Assembly: GCF_002947535.1 (NCBI RefSeq) | Contig: NZ_PUAP01000040.1 | Span: 1-38,965 of the forward strand | From: Enterococcus mundtii | GTDB lineage: Bacteria > Bacillota > Bacilli > Lactobacillales > Enterococcaceae | Direction of reading: 5' to 3' | DNA length: 38,965 nt | Shown here: positions 1 to 8,452 of the stretch, one piece after another | Numbering within the stretch: position 1 is the stretch's first letter | Layout of the letters: each line of letters starts with the position of its first letter | Program-made: the position numbers and the translations under genes | The notes under the pieces: generated by a model | Databases searched by the model: none | Told to the model about the DNA's origin: nothing | The model's input: the letters and a program-made list of their open reading frames with translations, nothing else

Positions 1-77
1 AAAAAGATAGAATAAGAGAGATATAAATTGATCGAATTAAGTCGACTAAAACAAACTCATCAAGAAAGGATATCTCC

Positions 78-1379
78 ATGGACTATCATACTAAAAAATT
101 CCTCGGTTTAACAGATGAAAATATCATTTTCCCTATAAATTGGCTTTCTGAAAAGAAAGAAGGAGACATTACCTCCCAGGTGATTCATGGAGGTTTAGAT
201 TACACTCCGGTTTGTTGTACAAAATGTGGGATTAAAAGCAAAGGTCAAGTAATTAAATATGTACTCTCCAAACCACCATTCGATTATTGCCGATTCATTC
301 AAACAAAACTGCCTTAGGTCCTAAAAAATTCGATTTCTATGCAAAGAGTATTGCGCAACTTTCTCAACTGAACCTTCTTTAGTTGATAGAAATTGTTCGA
401 TTTCTGTCGACTTGAAACGAAAAATCATGGCAGAATTAGCGACTAACTCCAGTAGAAAAGACATTGGTATTCAATTTTCTTATCGGATGTAACAACGATT
501 TTATGAATCATAAAGTGGCTGTGAAGAACGTTAAAGTACGTTTTGATTATTTGGTTGCTATTCTTAGTTTTGATGAATTTAAATCAATGAAATCTTGCGT
601 TAGTAAAATGAGTTTTATCTTCATGGATGGATTAACAAATTAAAGTCTTGGTTTTCTTGAAAGTCGTAAACTTGTTTATCTACGTACCTTTATCTATAGC
701 TATATCCGTCAAGTAAGGGGGGATGCTCAATATATTGTCATGGATATAAACGCTCCGTATTTTGAATTAGCGAAAAGTATTTTTTCCCATGTCCAAATTG
801 TCACGGATCGTTTTTATATTATATACTGGGCATTGAATCATTTACGGATTCAAATCATAAATTCTTATCGCAAGAAAGATCGCCTGAAGTACAAACGCTT
901 CAAACGTTTTGGAAGTTGCTTCTAAAGGATTATTCTCTATTAGATAGCTCCCAATCACCATTATGATTAGATCAATGACTGAAAAAGCTATTGTAGATGA
1001 ACTACCAAACTATGATTTCACGTTGAAGCTGACTTATGACACCCATCTCTATCATTATAATCAAAAGGATACGAACTACTTTTTTGAAGTAGTTAATTAC
1101 TTAGAGACACAGCTTCCTGAGTGGTTTCGTAAAAAAATCACTTTCTTCAATAAATATAGAAAAGGCATCAAAAATGCTTTCCAAACGCCTTATAGTAACG
1201 GTACCTTGGAAGGAACAAACTACAAGATCAAGGTCATTAAACGCGTCGTTTATTGTTACCGTAATTTCCTCTATTTTCGTGACTGTATTTACTTGATTCA
1301 GATCTTAGTTTTTCAAGATCAATCCAATACAAAAAAGAAACAATCGAAGCTTCTTCCTCCTTCGATTGTTTCACGATGA
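78..1379 (+). pseudogene. ISL3-family transposase, multiply disrupted
   Basis: Three separated reading-frame pieces match successive parts of an ISL3-type transposase. Positions 78-317 give the N-terminal region with the zinc-binding pair CCTKCG. Around 540-640, frame fragments include FDEFKS and FIFMDG of the DDE core. Positions 740-925 and 963-1379 give the central and C-terminal core, including SNGTLEGTNYKIKVIKR. Stops and frameshifts separate the pieces (first stop at 315-317), so no full-length enzyme can be made. An intact member would be roughly 430 residues and would catalyse cut-and-paste or replicative movement of its own element. The good start is ATG at 78, preceded by AAGAAAGGA. 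The family call is confident; the number of lesions is my estimate from reading. Confidence 0.8.
1331..1372 (-). terminator. Probable terminator of the HTH-UGD gene
   Basis: A perfect 12-bp inverted repeat (GAAACAATCGAA at 1337-1348, TTCGATTGTTTC at 1361-1372) has a 12-nt loop. Read on the minus strand it is followed by six T (1331-1336), about 80 nt after the stop of the minus-strand dehydrogenase gene. It lies inside the 3' end of the transposase remnant, so it may have been recruited from the IS. Confidence 0.5.
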
Positions 1380-1453
1380 AATTTTCTCATTTTTAATTCA
1401 CCAACAGTACTCGTCGAAGAGCCATAAAAAACCAAGAGTTATTTATGAAATTT

Positions 1454-2932
1454 TTAGTCTCTCCGAAATAAGTCACGAGTATATACTTTTTCTACTACAT
1501 CATTAAGACAGCTATCATAACGATTAGCAATTATACTGTCACTAGAACGTTTAAAGTCTTCTAAATTGTTGTTTATTTTTGAACCGAAGAAAGTGGTTCC
1601 ATCTTCTAGATTTGGCTCATAAATTATAACTTTAGCACCCTTTGCTTTAATCCTTTTCATGACTCCTTGTATAGAAGATTGTCGAAAATTATCGGAATTA
1701 CTTTTCATGGTTAAGCGATAAACGCCGACAATAACTTCTTTTTCTTTTTCAACATCCCAAATACTATTTGCCCCATACGCTCCCGCTAACTCAAGAACAC
1801 GTTCTGCAATAAAATCTTTTCTTGTCCGATTACTTTCTACAATTGCACTCATCATATTTTGTGGAACATCATTATAATTTGCAAGGAGTTGTTTTGTATC
1901 TTTGGGTAGGCAATATCCCCCGTATCCAAAAGAAGGATTGTTATAATGAGTTCCTATACGAGGATCAAGACAGACACCGTTGATGATTTGTTGTGTATTT
2001 AATTGTTTTATTTCAGCATAGGTATCAAGTTCATTGAAATAAGATACTCTAAGCGCTAAATATGTGTTAGCAAATAATTTAACTGCCTCAGCTTCGGCAA
2101 ATCCCATAAACAATGTGTTAATTTCTTTTTTTATTGCTCCTTCCTGTAGTAAGTTTGCAAAAATACGTGATGCTTTTAATAGATTTCTATCCAATTTATC
2201 TGTGCTTACAATAATACGAGAAGGATATAAATTATCGTATAATGCTTTAGACTCACGGAGGAATTCTGGGCTAAAAATGATATTATTTGTGTTATATTTT
2301 GAACGTACAAATTCAGTATATCCAACGGGAATAGTCGATTTAATTACCATGACTGCATCTGGATTTACTTTTAATACTGTTTCAATGACAGACTCGACTG
2401 CGGATGTAACAAAATAGTTTTTTTTACTATCATAATTGGTTGGGGTAGCAATAACAACATAATCAGCTTTCCTATAAGCGGATTCTCCATCTAGTGTTGC
2501 TATTAAGTCCAAATCTTTCTCAGCTAGATACTTCTCCATGTAATCATCCTGAATAGGAGATTTTTTTTTATTAATTAAATTAACTTTTTGTGGGTCGATA
2601 TCAACAGCAATCACATGGTTTTTCTGTGCAAGTAGGATAGCGATTGAAAGTCCTACATAGCCAGTACCAGCAACTACAATATTCATTGGTTTATGATTTT
2701 TTTCTATATGAGTAGTTTGCTCGTTTACAAACAAATCTGAAATATCAAAGTTTAGTACTTCTCCTAAAACTTCTAATTGAGAAATAGATGTTAAATAGTC
2801 TAGGGATTCTATACGACTAATAATTGCTCTATTAATCCCTGTTAAATCGGCGAGTTTCTTTTGTGTGATTTTTTTTGTTTTTCTAGCTTCCTTAATTGTT
2901 TGAGCTAAAAGTTGCTTTGATAATTTTTTCAT
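1454..2932 (-). CDS. Xre-type HTH domain fused to UDP-glucose/nucleotide-sugar dehydrogenase
   Basis: The 492-residue protein has two parts. Residues 1-75 resemble an Xre/Cro helix-turn-helix domain ([20 protein letters not shown] at about 22-41). Residues 83-492 are a complete UDP-glucose 6-dehydrogenase-like enzyme: the NAD-binding Rossmann motif VVAGTGYVG (86-94), STIPVGYTE, the SPEFLRES segment, and the catalytic-cysteine motif GGYCLPKD. Known relatives oxidise a UDP-sugar to the uronic acid with two NAD+, feeding capsule or cell-wall polysaccharide. The substrate here is not proven. I chose ATG at 2932 because CAGGAGGG sits just upstream; an in-frame ATG at 2977 has no such site. No other polysaccharide genes are adjacent. 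The gene sits alone between an IS remnant and the arginine genes, which suggests it was acquired. The DNA-binding domain could be for autoregulation. Confidence 0.85.
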   Translation of the reverse strand: MKKLSKQLLAQTIKEARKTKKITQKKLADLTGINRAIISRIESLDYLTSISQLEVLGEVLNFDISDLFVNEQTTHIEKNHKPMNIVVAGTGYVGLSIAILLAQKNHVIAVDIDPQKVNLINKKKSPIQDDYMEKYLAEKDLDLIATLDGESAYRKADYVVIATPTNYDSKKNYFVTSAVESVIETVLKVNPDAVMVIKSTIPVGYTEFVRSKYNTNNIIFSPEFLRESKALYDNLYPSRIIVSTDKLDRNLLKASRIFANLLQEGAIKKEINTLFMGFAEAEAVKLFANTYLALRVSYFNELDTYAEIKQLNTQQIINGVCLDPRIGTHYNNPSFGYGGYCLPKDTKQLLANYNDVPQNMMSAIVESNRTRKDFIAERVLELAGAYGANSIWDVEKEKEVIVGVYRLTMKSNSDNFRQSSIQGVMKRIKAKGAKVIIYEPNLEDGTTFFGSKINNNLEDFKRSSDSIIANRYDSCLNDVVEKVYTRDLFRRD

Positions 2933-2992
2933 ATACCCTCCTGTGTTATTAATAGTAACATTTTTTTTAAAATCCAAACAGTTATTGTTTCT

Positions 2993-3022
2993 ATTTTATG
3001 CTTAATTATAGTGATTAGTCAA
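2993..3022 (-). promoter_or_regulatory. Promoter of the HTH-UGD gene
   Basis: On the minus strand, -35 TTGACT (3017-3022) and -10 TAAAAT (2993-2998) are separated by 18 bp. The start codon lies about 60 nt downstream of the -10. The match to a sigma-A promoter is good for such an AT-rich stretch, but it is a sequence prediction only. Confidence 0.5.
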
Positions 3023-3057
3023 ATTTTTGTAATTTAAAATTGCTGAAATATATTTTG

Positions 3058-3140
3058 TGTTAAATATATTAACAATTTGAAATTCGCTTAGTTTCGATTG
3101 TTTTTATGCAAATATTTATGAGACATGTAGTTTTGTCTCA
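3058..3140. promoter_or_regulatory. Two operator-like palindromes upstream of the HTH-UGD gene
   Basis: The non-coding stretch 2933-3332 is AT-rich and holds no gene. Within it are TGTTAA/TTAACA arms around a 5-nt centre (3058-3074) and TGAGACA/TGTCTCA arms spaced by 8 nt (3119-3140). Both lie upstream of the predicted promoter. They could bind a dimeric regulator such as the Xre domain encoded next door, but AT-rich DNA yields such repeats by chance. Confidence 0.3.
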
Positions 3141-3261
3141 AGAAAAATTATAAAAAAAACTAAAAATACTTTATTTCTTCTAGTATCACAAATAGTTGAG
3201 GAGTCATATTAAGGAACTCATTTAAAAAAATTATAAAATATTGGATGAAAATGGGAAGAAT

Positions 3262-3311
3262 AGAAAAAGAAACAAAAAATGTTTACGTTACGCTTAAACA
3301 TTTTTTGTTTC
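3262..3311 (-). terminator. Intrinsic terminator of the ArcR-like regulator gene
   Basis: A perfect 17-bp inverted repeat (3269-3285 and 3295-3311) has a 9-nt loop. On the minus strand it is followed by a T-rich run (TTTTTCTATTCTT). It begins about 20 nt after the regulator's stop codon. The stem is AT-rich but long. Confidence 0.75.
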
Positions 3312-3332
3312 TTTAGGAATAGAATAAACGCT

Positions 3333-4040
3333 TTATTCCCGCCACCCCGGCGTCACTGCTTCCTTACAAAACGTGAACCGCTTCTTATCATAATTCACCA
3401 AGCCTGAATCTTTCAGCTGTTTGATCACCTGTCCGGCGGTTTCACGAGTGGTGCCGCTATTGACTGCTAGTTCTTTCAACGTGATTGGATAGGGGATCGA
3501 TATATGACCGTCTTCTGTAGGGATTCCTAATTCTTCTTTTAAAACAAATAGGTTTTGTTTCACTCGGTCAAATGCACTGGAGGTCAAGCCGATTTGAATG
3601 CGTAGTTCGTGCATCTGGACGACTTTTCCTAACTTCTGGATCATGTAAATCATTTGATTAGGGTTGTTTTTGACAATTTTTTCATAACAAGCTACAGGAA
3701 AATAAAAAGTCTCGATGTCGGTCATGGCTTGTGCTGTATACGTATAAGGTTCTTCTTCAAATATACCAGACATTGGAAAGAGATTATTTGCTGTGACATA
3801 ATCATAGTAGTAATAAGTAGCACTTTCATCATAACGCTCTAAACGGATCAATCCTTCTGTTAAGACATAGAAACGTTGCCGTTCATCTCCTTCATCAAAA
3901 AGTACTTGTCCTTTCTTATATGAACGTAGGACAGTCTGCTCTTTGATTTCTTCAAATTCCTCATCAGTAAAGTGTTCAAAATCAGGTTGATATCTGAGTT
4001 TAGAAAAATGATAATCGATTTTATTTACACGCATGAACAT
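3333..4040 (-). CDS. Crp/Fnr-family regulator, ArcR-like
   Basis: This 235-residue cytoplasmic transcription factor has the Crp/Fnr layout. A cyclic-nucleotide-binding-like beta barrel spans about 15-130 (YKKGQVLFDEGDERQRFYVL, then EGLIRLERY). A long dimer helix lies near 135-165. A winged helix-turn-helix follows at about 185-225 (TLKELAVNSGTTRETAGQVI). It lacks the N-terminal cysteines of oxygen-sensing Fnr. In Bacillus, Enterococcus and Lactobacillus, ArcR proteins of this family activate arginine deiminase genes. Here the gene is divergent from arcA, 453 bp away, which supports that role. Two starts are possible, ATG at 4040 (after AGGAAG) and ATG at 4034 (after AGGG). The choice changes only two residues. 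Confidence 0.8.
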   Translation of the reverse strand: MFMRVNKIDYHFSKLRYQPDFEHFTDEEFEEIKEQTVLRSYKKGQVLFDEGDERQRFYVLTEGLIRLERYDESATYYYYDYVTANNLFPMSGIFEEEPYTYTAQAMTDIETFYFPVACYEKIVKNNPNQMIYMIQKLGKVVQMHELRIQIGLTSSAFDRVKQNLFVLKEELGIPTEDGHISIPYPITLKELAVNSGTTRETAGQVIKQLKDSGLVNYDKKRFTFCKEAVTPGWRE

Positions 4041-4155
4041 CCCTGCTTCCTATTATTCTTTAATTCTATTGTGACTTCTTTTATTTCTTTTGTAAAGCCA
4101 TAATACATTCCGCGAAAAGCTATATTTTGTAAAAAATCAATTGCGTTTGTTATTA

Positions 4156-4170
4156 TGTATAATTTATACA
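4156..4170. promoter_or_regulatory. Perfect palindrome, candidate ArgR or ArcR operator
   Basis: TGTATAATTTATACA is a perfect palindrome around a central base. Its shape fits both an ARG box (arms near TGNAT...ATNCA) and a Crp/Fnr-type half-site pair, and both regulators are encoded in this window. A related pair of TGTATA/TATACA arms lies at 4208-4231. The factor that binds cannot be told from sequence. Confidence 0.4.
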
Positions 4171-4234
4171 AAACAAATGAATATAATTTGTTGAACGATC
4201 ACAAAAGTGTATAAAAAACAAATAATATACATAA

Positions 4235-4248
4235 AGTAAACGCTAACA
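4235..4248 (+). promoter_or_regulatory. cre site (CcpA operator) upstream of arcA
   Basis: AGTAAACGCTAACA matches the Gram-positive catabolite-responsive element TGWAANCGNTNWCA at all but the first base. It lies about 245 bp upstream of arcA in the divergent intergenic region. Arginine deiminase operons in related bacteria are repressed by CcpA, so carbon-catabolite control of this operon is likely. Confidence 0.65.
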
Positions 4249-4493
4249 ACCTTAATTTAAATGGGATTTTAAAATATACAGAAAAATTTTTTTGATGAAT
4301 AAAAATTTTTTTGATAGAGTTTTCAGTATAAAAAAAAGAGAAATTATTAATAAAAGATGCAAAAATGTGTAATTATTTAATTAAGCTTTAATAATGAGAG
4401 ATTCTTCTCGTTTTAAATGCGAGAAAAGCATGAAAGTGATTACAAAAGCAGTTTATTCTAAGTATGTAATCAAAACGAAGGAGGCAACACAAC
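4249..4493 (+). promoter_or_regulatory. arcA leader region with direct and inverted repeats
   Basis: This stretch has no gene. It holds a 15-bp direct repeat with a 19-bp period (4282-4296 and 4301-4315, AAAAATTTTTTTGAT). It also holds inverted repeats TTCTCG/CGAGAA (about 4405-4425) and TGATTAC/GTAATCA (4437-4443 and 4466-4472) just upstream of the arcA ribosome site AAGGAGG. I could not place a convincing -35/-10 pair; transcription may depend on an activator such as the ArcR-like protein. Confidence 0.35.
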
Positions 4494-5723
4494 ATGGATA
4501 AACCGATTCACGTTTTCTCTGAGATAGGAAAGTTAAAGACAGTTTTACTAAAACGACCTGGTCAAGAAGTGGAAAATCTAACGCCTGATATTATGGATCG
4601 TTTGTTGTTCGACGACATTCCGTATCTACCGATTGCACAAGCTGAGCATGATGAATTTGCAAAAGTGCTTCAAAGTGAAGGTGCTGAAACATTATATTTA
4701 GAAAAATTGGCGGCTGAAGCAATCGATGCAGGTAATGTCAAAGAGGAATTTTTAAATAAAATGTTAGATGAATCTTTTATTGCATCTAATGCTGTTAGAG
4801 ATGGTCTTCATGAGTTCCTTCTATCAATGGAAACTCAAGATATGGTAGATAAGATCATGGCGGGTGTTCGTACAAAAGACATCGATGTTAAATCACGTAG
4901 CTTATACGATTTATCATCTGATGATGACTATCCATTCTACATGGACCCAATGCCAAACCTATACTTTACAAGAGACCCTTCCGCATCGATGGGGAATGGG
5001 ATGACAATCAATAAAATGGCATTTGAAGCACGTCGTCGTGAGTCAATGTTCACTGAATACATTTTGAACCACCACCCACGTTTTGCAAATAAAGGCGTTG
5101 ACGTATGGTTGGATCGTGAAAATCCAGATCATATCGAAGGTGGGGATGAATTGATCCTTAGTGACACAGTTGTTGCTGTTGGTATCTCACAAAGAACAAA
5201 TGCAAAAGCGATCGAGCGTTTAGCACGTCACTTATTTGCGAAAAACTCAGGATTTGAAAAAGTCTTGGCAATCAAGATTCCTAATAATCGTGCCATGATG
5301 CATTTAGATACAGTATTTACAATGGTTGACCATGATAAATTCACGATCCACCCAGCGATCCAAAGTAAAGAAGGGAAAATGGACGTCTTTACAATTGAAC
5401 AAGCTGGCGATGATATCAAAATTTCTCATTCAGATGATTTACAAGAGTCATTGAAATCAGTTCTTGGTTTAGATGATCTTGTATTGATCCCAACAGGTAA
5501 TGGCGATGCGATCGTTGCACCTCGTGAACAATGGAATGATGGCTCAAACACATTAGCAATCGCTCCAGGGGTTGTAGTTACTTACAATCGTAACTATGTA
5601 TCTAACGAGTTATTGAGAAGCTACGGCATCAAAGTGTTGGAAATCACTTCAAGTGAATTGTCACGCGGTCGTGGCGGCCCTCGTTGCATGAGCCAACCGT
5701 TAGTTCGTGAAGATTTAAAATAG
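4494..5723 (+). CDS. arcA: Arginine deiminase
   Basis: The enzyme hydrolyses L-arginine to citrulline and ammonia, the first step of the arginine deiminase pathway, in the cytoplasm. The 409-residue length is normal. Family motifs are present: [28 protein letters not shown] (catalytic His at 270) and [14 protein letters not shown] with the catalytic Cys at 398. The ATG follows a strong AAGGAGG. It is the first gene of arcA-arcB-arcC and is separated from arcB by a hairpin. Ammonia and the ATP made at the last step support acid tolerance and energy supply. A cre site and operator-like palindromes upstream point to carbon and arginine control. Confidence 0.97.
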   Translation: MDKPIHVFSEIGKLKTVLLKRPGQEVENLTPDIMDRLLFDDIPYLPIAQAEHDEFAKVLQSEGAETLYLEKLAAEAIDAGNVKEEFLNKMLDESFIASNAVRDGLHEFLLSMETQDMVDKIMAGVRTKDIDVKSRSLYDLSSDDDYPFYMDPMPNLYFTRDPSASMGNGMTINKMAFEARRRESMFTEYILNHHPRFANKGVDVWLDRENPDHIEGGDELILSDTVVAVGISQRTNAKAIERLARHLFAKNSGFEKVLAIKIPNNRAMMHLDTVFTMVDHDKFTIHPAIQSKEGKMDVFTIEQAGDDIKISHSDDLQESLKSVLGLDDLVLIPTGNGDAIVAPREQWNDGSNTLAIAPGVVVTYNRNYVSNELLRSYGIKVLEITSSELSRGRGGPRCMSQPLVREDLK

Positions 5724-5730
5724 TTTATTC

Positions 5731-5760
5731 CTGATGGCAGTCACTGTCAGCTGCCATCAG
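5731..5760 (+). terminator. Hairpin between arcA and arcB
   Basis: CTGATGGCAG (5731-5740) and CTGCCATCAG (5751-5760) form a perfect 10-bp stem with a 10-nt loop, starting 7 nt after the arcA stop. Only a weak pyrimidine run (ATTTCCTCTT) follows. It may be a partial terminator or an RNA-stabilising end that sets the arcA to arcB transcript ratio. Confidence 0.55.
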
Positions 5761-5828
5761 ATTTCCTCTTAATACCAAGTACACTAGGTACTATCAAATA
5801 GAATACAATTTTAAAGGAGAATGTTCAT

Positions 5829-6848
5829 ATGAAAGAATCAGTATTTCAAGGAAGAAGTTTATTAGCAGAAAAAGATTTTACAAAGGAAGAGTTACAATAT
5901 TTGATCGACTTTTCTCAACACTTGAAAGATTTGAAAAAACGTGGCATCCCACATCATTACTTAGAAGGAAAAAACATTGCATTACTATTTGAAAAAACAT
6001 CAACACGTACTCGTGCAGCATTTACAACTGCGGCAATCGATCTTGGTGCGCATCCTGAATACTTAGGTGCGAATGACATCCAATTAGGTAAAAAAGAATC
6101 AACTGAAGATACAGCTAAAGTATTAGGTAGCATGTTTGACGGAATCGAATTCCGTGGTTTCAGCCAACAAATGGTAGAAGAATTAGCAGAATTCTCAGGT
6201 GTTCCTGTATGGAATGGTTTAACTGACGAATGGCACCCAACTCAAATGATCGCTGACTTCTTAACGATCCAAGAAAACTTCGGTACAGTAGAAGGCATCA
6301 CAGTTGCTTATTGTGGCGATGGACGTAACAACATGGCTAACTCATTGTTAGTAACAGGTGCGATCTTAGGAACAAATATGCGTATCGTTGCACCAAAAGA
6401 ATTACAACCTGAAGAAGAAATCGTGAAAATGGCTGAAGAGTTTGCAGCGAAATCAGGTGCACAATTAATGATCACTGACGATGTTGCTAAAGGGGTAGAC
6501 GGAGCAGACGTTCTTTACTCAGACGTTTGGGTATCAATGGGTGAAGAAGATAAATTCGAAGAACGTATCAAATTATTGAAACCTTACCAAATCAATATGG
6601 ATATGATCGAAAAAACAAACAATACAGATCGTTTGATCTTCTTACACTGCTTACCAGCATTCCATGATACGAAGACAGTTTACGGTGAACAAATGAAAGA
6701 ACGCTTCGGCATCACTGAAATGGAAGTAACAGACGAAGTATTCCGCAGTAAATATGCACGTCAATTTGAGCAAGCAGAAAACCGTATGCACTCAATTAAA
6801 GCAATCATGGCAGCAACACTAGGGAACTTATTCATTCCTCGTGTGTAA
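5829..6848 (+). CDS. arcB: Ornithine carbamoyltransferase (catabolic)
   Basis: The second enzyme of the arginine deiminase pathway performs phosphorolysis of citrulline to ornithine and carbamoyl phosphate. The 339-residue protein has the carbamoyl-phosphate loop STRTR (58-62), the HPTQ segment (in [11 protein letters not shown]) and the ornithine-site HCLP (273-276). It starts at ATG after AAAGGAGA. Its place between arcA and arcC argues for the catabolic direction; the sequence alone does not separate it from anabolic ArgF, a name also used for this gene in enterococci. Confidence 0.95.
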   Translation: MKESVFQGRSLLAEKDFTKEELQYLIDFSQHLKDLKKRGIPHHYLEGKNIALLFEKTSTRTRAAFTTAAIDLGAHPEYLGANDIQLGKKESTEDTAKVLGSMFDGIEFRGFSQQMVEELAEFSGVPVWNGLTDEWHPTQMIADFLTIQENFGTVEGITVAYCGDGRNNMANSLLVTGAILGTNMRIVAPKELQPEEEIVKMAEEFAAKSGAQLMITDDVAKGVDGADVLYSDVWVSMGEEDKFEERIKLLKPYQINMDMIEKTNNTDRLIFLHCLPAFHDTKTVYGEQMKERFGITEMEVTDEVFRSKYARQFEQAENRMHSIKAIMAATLGNLFIPRV

Positions 6849-6871
6849 CAACTAACAAGTAAATAATCAAA

Positions 6872-6916
6872 ACGAGTCAGCGTGAGGGTCGTTCAAAAAG
6901 AACGCTGGCTTGTTTT
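6872..6916 (+). terminator. Hairpin between arcB and arcC
   Basis: ACGAGTCAGCG (6872-6882) pairs with CGCTGGCTTGT (6903-6913) through mostly Watson-Crick and G-U pairs, followed by TTTTGTC. The short T run suggests partial termination or mRNA processing inside the arc operon. Confidence 0.5.
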
Positions 6917-6961
6917 GTCATCGGTAAAATTCAGAATGTTCTGGAAAAAGGGGAGATAAAC

Positions 6962-7915
6962 ATGGCAAATAGAAAAGTAGTCGTTGCATTAGGCGGAAAC
7001 GCAATTTTATCAACAGATGCAAGTGCAAAAGCACAACAAGATGCATTGATGGAAACAGCAAAATACTTAGTGAAATTTATTGAACAAGGAGATGAATTGA
7101 TCATCTCTCATGGTAATGGTCCTCAAGTTGGGAACTTATTGATCCAACAACAAGCGGCTGATTCAGAAAAAACACCGGCAATGCCATTAGATACATGTGT
7201 GGCGATGACGGAAGGTTCAATTGGCTATTGGTTGCAAAATGCGATGGGTGAAGTGTTGAAGGAAAAAGGAATCGATAAAGATGTCGTTTCTTTAGTGACA
7301 CAAGTCATTGTTGATGAAAATGATCCATCGTTCAAAAATCCGAGCAAACCAGTTGGACCGTTCTATACAGAAGAAGAAGCGAACGATCAGATGAAAGCAG
7401 ACTCTTCCGTAACATTCAAAGAAGATGCAGGCCGTGGTTGGCGTAAGGTCGTTGCCTCACCAAAACCAATCTCAATCAAAGAAGCTCGTGTGATCCAAAC
7501 ATTAGTGGAACAAGGCGTGATCACCATTTCTGTAGGTGGTGGCGGTATTCCAGTTGTGGAAACTGCAACAGGTCTTGAAGGAAAAGAAGCCGTGATCGAC
7601 AAAGATTTTGCTTCTGAAAAATTAGCAGAGATCATCGGAGCAGATCTGCTGATCGTGTTGACGGGTGTCGATAATGTCTATGTGAATTATCAAAAACCTG
7701 ATCAAAAGAAACTAGAAACAGTTGGTGTCTCAGAAATGAAACAATACATTGCTGAAAACCAATTTGCTCCAGGAAGCATGTTGCCAAAAGTGGAAGCAGC
7801 GATTGCCTTTGTTGAGGCTCGTCCTACTGGGAAAGCAATTATTACTTCCTTAGAAAATATTGAGAATCTGTTAGCTTCAGAAGAAGGAACGATCATTGTT
7901 GCTGATGAAGCGTAA
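6962..7915 (+). CDS. arcC: Carbamate kinase
   Basis: Carbamate kinase transfers phosphate from carbamoyl phosphate to ADP. It yields ATP, CO2 and ammonia, and is the energy-conserving last step of arginine fermentation. The 317-residue protein belongs to the amino-acid kinase fold. It shows [10 protein letters not shown] near the N-terminus, [25 protein letters not shown] and [10 protein letters not shown]. The ATG follows AAAGGGGAGA. It is the last gene of the cluster. No arcD antiporter follows; the next gene downstream is argS behind its own promoter. Confidence 0.96.
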   Translation: MANRKVVVALGGNAILSTDASAKAQQDALMETAKYLVKFIEQGDELIISHGNGPQVGNLLIQQQAADSEKTPAMPLDTCVAMTEGSIGYWLQNAMGEVLKEKGIDKDVVSLVTQVIVDENDPSFKNPSKPVGPFYTEEEANDQMKADSSVTFKEDAGRGWRKVVASPKPISIKEARVIQTLVEQGVITISVGGGGIPVVETATGLEGKEAVIDKDFASEKLAEIIGADLLIVLTGVDNVYVNYQKPDQKKLETVGVSEMKQYIAENQFAPGSMLPKVEAAIAFVEARPTGKAIITSLENIENLLASEEGTIIVADEA

Positions 7916-7998
7916 GAAACTTTTTATCGTTTTACCATGACCATGTATATAAGATGTCCAGTTGGTTTTTAATCTCCTTTAGACCTCCTGGACATTTT

Positions 7999-8109
7999 AG
8001 GTTGTGAGAAAAGCGCTTTGACCTGTGCGATAAGCTAGAAAATCAGAAAAAAGCTTCTCATATTTTTTGATTTTTCAGCTTATTGTTGAAGGTCAACTTT
8101 TCGAACACC
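7999..8109 (-). repeat. Single copy of a 111-bp palindromic repeat element
   Basis: Read on the minus strand it begins GGTGTTCGAAAAG and ends CTCACAACCT. It closely matches the five tandem units at 28482-29065, especially the units at 28601 and 28955. It lies between arcC and argS. The two ends are imperfect inverted repeats and the interior folds on itself, so the element may also act as a transcript-end hairpin here. There is no coding potential. Confidence 0.85.
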
Positions 8110-8130
8110 GTTTATTTATGAAGAAAACTC

Positions 8131-8159
8131 TAGCCAGTCGATTGGATATCTGCTATAAT
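8131..8159 (+). promoter_or_regulatory. argS promoter
   Basis: -35 TAGCCA (8131-8136), a 17-bp spacer and -10 TATAAT (8154-8159) lie directly upstream of the T-box leader. The consensus -10 and the position support the call. Confidence 0.6.
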
Positions 8160-8164
8160 TCAAA

Positions 8165-8420
8165 TCAAGATAAATAAGAGCAATGTTTGCTGAACAAGAG
8201 AGTAATTGGTGTCATTTCGTTCAAAGCGAGTCTGGGTAGAGTGGAAGCCGGACGAACAAATCCCAATGAAGCGCACTTGGAGAACTCTGTCTTTGACAGA
8301 CGGTCGTCTACCGATATCAGATCGAGCAGGTCCTTTTTTAGGACAATTGGAGTGGTACCGCGGGAATTCTCGTCTCTAGTAAATTCATGGAAAGTATGGA
8401 TTTGCTAGAGATTTTTTTAT
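8165..8420 (+). promoter_or_regulatory. T-box riboswitch leader of argS
   Basis: The T-box core GGAGTGGTACCGCGG lies at 8349-8363. A terminator follows, with arms at 8374-8388 and 8396-8410 and then a T run at 8411-8418. In stem I, AGTA (8201-8204) sits beside ATTGG (8205-8209), which pairs with CCAAT (8263-8267). GAAG then leads into CGC at 8272-8274, an arginine codon followed by A, which is my candidate specifier. Uncharged tRNA-Arg would stabilise the antiterminator and let transcription enter argS. The core and terminator are clear; the specifier is inferred by hand folding. Confidence 0.9.
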
Positions 8421-8452
8421 TTTACAGCAAACAATATGTAGGAGGAAAATAA

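Larger units (their letters stand above)
1..1423 (+). mobile_element. Remnant of an ISL3-family insertion sequence (right part)
   Basis: The decayed transposase at 78-1379 is followed at 1397-1423 by a 27-bp sequence that, read inward from 1423, begins GGCTCTTCGACGAG and continues into TACTGTTGGTG. This resembles the terminal inverted repeat of streptococcal and enterococcal ISL3-type elements as I remember them. The matching left end should lie upstream of the transposase start and is probably outside the window, so target duplication cannot be tested. The element is immobile because its transposase is broken. Confidence 0.7.

Noticed and set aside
1424-1440. Target-site duplication next to the ISL3 end
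   Set aside because: The left end of the element is not in the window, so no duplicate can be compared.
8187-8408. 73-residue open frame upstream of argS
   Set aside because: It lies entirely inside the T-box leader, whose RNA structure explains the sequence.
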